Part shown: positions 59,500-64,000 of the stretch, one piece after another | How positions within the stretch are numbered: position 1 is the first letter of the stretch | How the letters are laid out: every line of letters starts with the position of its first letter | From: Salvelinus alpinus | Taxonomy: Eukaryota; Chordata; Actinopteri; Salmoniformes; Salmonidae | Direction: 5' to 3' | Assembly (NCBI RefSeq): GCF_045679555.1 | Contig: NC_092099.1 | Coordinates: 13,096,076 to 13,160,075 of the forward strand | Length of the DNA stretch: 64,000 nt | The notes under the pieces: model-generated | What the model saw: only the letters and a program-made list of their open reading frames with translations | Told to the model about the DNA's origin: nothing | Databases searched by the model: none | Translations under genes and position numbers: made by a program

Positions 59500-59645
59500 T
59501 GTAAATTGGTCATCAAAAAGAAAGGAGGACCAAGGCACTCTTCATATAATTAATTAAAATGCCTTTATTAGTATGGCATGTTCAATAGAAACAAAGTTGT
59601 TAAAAACCGACGCGTTTCGGCTGCATGGCCTTCGTCAGGGAGTAC
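59500..59645 (-). mobile_element. Penelope-like retroelement fragment (probable)
   Basis: This short repeat carries, on the minus strand, a hammerhead-like core followed by AACTTTGTTTCTATTGAACA and AATAAAGGCATTTTAATTAA. I recognise the ACGCGTTTCGG / CCTTCGTCAGG block as a repeated vertebrate sequence. Hammerhead motifs are established in the terminal repeats of Penelope-like elements, hence the assignment. No coding part is present. Confidence 0.45.
59607..59640 (-). ncRNA. Hammerhead-ribozyme-like core motif
   Basis: On the minus strand: CTGACGA (59638-59632), a short stem-loop AGGCCATGCAGCC (GGC pairing GCC), GAAA (59618-59615), then CGCG and TC before GG. This is the conserved order CUGANGA - stem II - GAAA - stem III - UH. 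Stem III would be the self-complementary ACGCGU with no loop, so cleavage would need dimers, as described for Penelope-like and retrozyme hammerheads. Stem I is weak here (only the CC/GG pair is clear), so this copy may be inactive. Confidence 0.55.
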
Positions 59646-60128
59646 ATGGGTCATTCTATAGAAGTGGTGCAAAAAAATCGCGTTTGTATGCTATTTTTCC
59701 CAAACTTTCAGCACAGATGTCTTACAACATATGCCAGGTAGAAATATATACTCCTCACACATTTAAATAATAATATATAATATTTTACCTGAGTTCCTTA
59801 CCACCCCATTAAATTTGTCACTACCGAACCATAGTGAAAAAGTTTCAATAAAGGGAAAACCATGCACAGTAGTGATAATTTTGATTAACCTTCAATTACA
59901 GATACATTTTAGAGATTGAACTTGCATAACAAATTTAAAAAATAGTAAAAACCAGATTTTTTTACCTGATTTTCTAAACCTTTACATTGAATTTAGAGAA
60001 ATATAATCTCTATTATTCTCTGTAAAATGTTCAATGTTGATTGTATGAATCTGAAACTTGCTGATTAATTGAATGACTTTATTACTTGTATATCTAATCA
60101 ATGATATCGTTAGATGTTTAAATTATCA

Positions 60129-60303
60129 CTTTACATTACATTTACATTTAAGTCATTTAGCAGACGCTCTTATCCAGAGCGACTTACAAATTGGTGCATT
60201 CACCTTATGATATCCAGTGGAACAACCACTTTACAATAGTGCATCTAACTCTTTTAAGGGGGGGGGGGGGGTTAGAAGGATTACTTTATCCTATCCTAGG
60301 TAT
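60129..60303. repeat. Widespread teleost repeat (ATTTAGCAGACGCTCTTATCC type)
   Basis: ACATTTACATTTAAGTCATT followed by TAGCAGACGCTCTTATCCAG and AGCGACTTACAAATTGGTGC is a repeat found in very many teleost genomes. It continues through a poly-G run (60257-60271) to TATCCTATCCTAGGTATTC. The class is not certain; no coding. Confidence 0.7.
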
Positions 60304-61170
60304 TCTATACTCTACTAATTCTACGAATTTATACTTTACCTATCTTTATTTTGGCAAGATAACTGGCATTTCAGTGTCAAGTTTCAATCATAAAGATAAA
60401 TGGAAGACTCGTTTTAGTATAGACATTGCCATGGACTGTTTCCACCATTTAAAAGTAGTCAACTGGGTGATCGTATGGTTTGTAAACCAAAGACTAAGGT
60501 AATATCCAGGAGCCACGACCAAGATTTATACCAGGACACTGGTCCCAAGGTCCAGACACAGACCTAGTGAGCTGAGTCCATGACAAGTTAAAGACCGAAT
60601 TTATGTTGTCTTTAGTGGTCTCAAGACCACTAGATCTGAGAGTCCATGGGCCCTTTCATCAATTATAAGAGACTCAAGTAGAGTAAACTCGAGTACAGTA
60701 CGGTACAGTAGAGTAGGGTACAGTATAGTAGAGTAGTGACGTGCGGTCAGGGTTGGGAGGGTAGGCAGTGCCTACCTTGTGAAAACGAATTAAAAAACAA
60801 CTGTCATGAAAAATGAATACATATAAATATTATCAATAATAATTTTGTTCTCTTCATGTTTTTTCTTCACGATAAAATGGATTTCTGAACTAGTACCTCC
60901 CAAATTTGCGGTGATCTACTACAAAATGTGCAAGGTGGCCAGAGGAAAAGCAGCCTTGCCTTGTGCCTTTCTCCCGCCCTTCAAACTCCAAACTCAATGC
61001 AAGGCATTGACATGACTTGTGCATGCGTGTTTCTACCTTATACTCCCAGCTAACGGACACCGAAAAGCAGGCAGAGCGCTTCGCTGCCTTCCATGTGTCA
61101 ATATCTCCCATTCATTTTCATTGCACTCAAATAATAAATGTGCATACGTACTGGAGTGAAAAATGTAATG

Positions 61171-61346
61171 GGATAGGCTGGAGGATAGGCAGGAGGATAG
61201 GCAGGAGGATAGGCTGGAGGATGGGCAGAAGGATAGGCAGGAGGATGGGCTGGAGGATAGGCAGGAGGATGGGCTGGAAGATAGGCAGGAGGATAGACTG
61301 GAGGATGGGCAGGAGGACAGGCAGGAGGATAGGCAGGAGGATAGGA
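61171..61346. repeat. 12-bp minisatellite
   Basis: About 14-15 tandem copies of GGATAGGCAGGA with variants GGATGGGCTGGA and GGATAGACTGGA. Because the unit is a multiple of three, all frames stay open (RIGR/GWRM-like repeats on the plus strand, serine/leucine-rich on the minus), which produces artefact ORFs. Confidence 0.92.
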
Positions 61347-62003
61347 AGAGCTCGCTCCTGCCTATGGATGTCACATGTCATCTGCCGCCTTTTGGCGGTT
61401 ACGTTCGTTTTACTGCTAGCTAAAGTAAGCTGATCAGGATGGCTAACATATTGCCTCTGAAACAGTTTTCTAGCAAAACAGGGTGTGATAAGGGAGGGAA
61501 GAACACCCTGGGTTTAGAAACCTACATCAAAGGAAGGGACAGAAACTAACACGATTATTTCAATCTGAGTGGTATCAAGGCTGGAAAGACTGGCTCTGTG
61601 GCTGCGCTGCTAGCAGTGGACTCCGCTTCCCCCGCTTGCTGTTCTCCACCAGTGACAGCGTGTGAACAAGAGCCGGATACTGCGACTAGAACAACTTGTC
61701 TACAGCACTCAAGAAGCACGAGAAATCTGTGTCTCATATCCAAAGCCAGATAGCTTTTAAGACATTTGGCAGCTCACGGATAGATCTGGCAATGAACAAC
61801 AGAGATTGAACATCAGCATGCACAATGCAAAGCTGAAGGAGATTTTGAAAGATCTAGCTAATTAATGTTACATGCTGCCGAGTTGGCATTTTGTGGTAAT
61901 GATGAGAATGCCAGCTCATCAAACAGGACCAGGGGCAACTATGTGGAAATATTACATGCCTTAACCCTTTGCTGAAAAAAAATTAACCGTTAGCAACCCA
62001 TTT

Positions 62004-62229
62004 TTTTTTATTTAACTAGGCAAGTCAGTTAAGAACAAATGTGTATTTACAATGACGGCCTACTCCGGCCAAATTCTAAACCAGACGACGTTGGGCCAAT
62101 TGTGCTCCGCCCTATGGGACTCCCAATCACAGCCGGTTGTGATACAGCCTGGAATCAAATCAAGGTCTGTAGTGACACCTCTAGCACTGAGATGCAGTGC
62201 CTTAGACCGCTGCACCACTCAGGAGCCAC
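62004..62229 (-). mobile_element. tRNA-Leu-like SINE inside the hAT copy
   Basis: The reverse complement ends with TTATTTAACTAGGCAAGTCA at the low side and begins with the head CCGCTGCACCACTCAGGAGC at the high side. Core GGGCCAATTGTGCTCCGCCC; head region with GATGCAGTGCCTTAGACCGC. Best preserved of the three copies of this family in the window. Confidence 0.88.
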
Positions 62230-62621
62230 AGTTTTTCTTTCTGCTCATGGCCTATGATGGAATTTTCAATGAAACTGACGCGCTTTTCCATGTTCTGCAG
62301 AACAAAGTGATGGATATGGGTTTCTGCCGTACCCTCAGCGACACAATGAAAGCACTGGAACGCCAGCGACAAGACTTTGATCGTTTCTATGAGAAATTCA
62401 AACAGAAATGCAATGAACTGTGTCTGGCGAAACTCCAGCGAAACTCATAGTAAACTGCCAATCAGAGTAGAGAGGAGGCGAATCTACTACAACACACTGG
62501 ACAATATCAATGTTCAGATGTGAGCCAGGTTTGACCACTTTGGTGAACTTAATTTTGTTAGATTTAAGGCTGATTTTGTTGGATTAAAGCTTAAAGAATT
62601 TTAAAAAGAATAATGGCAGAA

Positions 62622-64000
<1,379 letters not shown>

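Larger units (their letters stand above)
60735..62600 (+). pseudogene. Degenerate hAT transposase gene copy (ZMYM/DUF4371 type)
   Basis: It begins near a hAT-like end (AGTGACGTGCGGTCAGG). Plus-strand pieces in order: an N-terminal start near 61439 (ATGGCTAACATATTGCCTCT), then KKHEKSVSHIQSQIAFKTFG near 61710, then ELAFCGNDENASSSNRTRGN and YVEILHA near 61880-61960, and after a SINE KALERQRQDFDRFYEKFKQK (62350-62410) and YYNTLDNINVQM near 62490. This is the zinc-finger/DUF4371 part of ZMYM-type hAT transposases. Stops and frameshifts occur throughout. The RNase-H catalytic C-terminus is missing. A SINE (62004-62229) and a minisatellite are inserted, and a Tc1 copy begins just downstream. Confidence 0.7.

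Noticed and set aside
61171-61346. CRISPR array
   Set aside because: Contiguous 12-bp tandem repeats without spacers in a vertebrate genome.
61017-61433. 138-residue plus-strand frame and matching minus-strand serine/leucine frames
   Set aside because: Mostly the 12-bp minisatellite read in frame; no family resemblance outside it.

Overview
The window looks like a stretch of a salmonid fish genome (Oncorhynchus/Salmo type). Several repeats are ones I recognise as typical of salmonids: Tc1-like transposons of at least four families (one of the Sleeping Beauty relative type), tRNA-Leu-like SINEs ending in an AAATAAAGGTTAAATAAA-type tail, an APE-type LINE with a salmonid L2/RSg-1-like 3' end, and small palindromic MITEs. 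One gene is also split into vertebrate-style exons. Family names come from memory of these repeats and were not checked against a database.

Layout. 1-45 kb is largely non-coding. It carries a Tc1 copy (3.0-4.3 kb), a TIR transposon opened by a second Tc1 that itself carries an insertion (4.7-7.9 kb), a Tc1 copy split by a 3-kb hAT element (12.5-16.7 kb), a fold-back element with a SINE in one arm (24.5-25.4 kb), a nearly complete but broken LINE (25.8-28.9 kb, minus strand) and another Tc1 (41.9-43.0 kb). Between these lie long tracts of complex, repeat-free sequence. Two exon-like pieces with good splice signals sit on the minus strand (22.66-22.70 kb and 35.22 kb). They may belong to one unidentified minus-strand gene with large introns.

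The one confidently identified gene is CD302 (CLEC13A), on the minus strand with coding exons from 49,591 down to 45,370. Six exons, all joined in phase 1, give a 243-residue type I membrane C-type lectin. Its 3' UTR probably runs to about 44.1 kb. Upstream of it, 56.4-59.2 kb looks like the long 3' UTR of another minus-strand gene whose coding part lies beyond the window or in exons I cannot recognise.

The right end (50-64 kb) is again rich in transposons: two hAT-type MITEs with visible 8-bp target duplications, a Penelope-like fragment carrying a hammerhead-ribozyme-like core (59.6 kb), a degenerate hAT transposase copy interrupted by a SINE and a 12-bp minisatellite (60.7-62.6 kb), and a Sleeping Beauty-type Tc1 transposase gene split by a 474-bp SINE with a 13-bp target duplication (62.6 kb to the window edge). 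No bacterial features, CRISPR arrays, rRNA or functional tRNA genes were seen.
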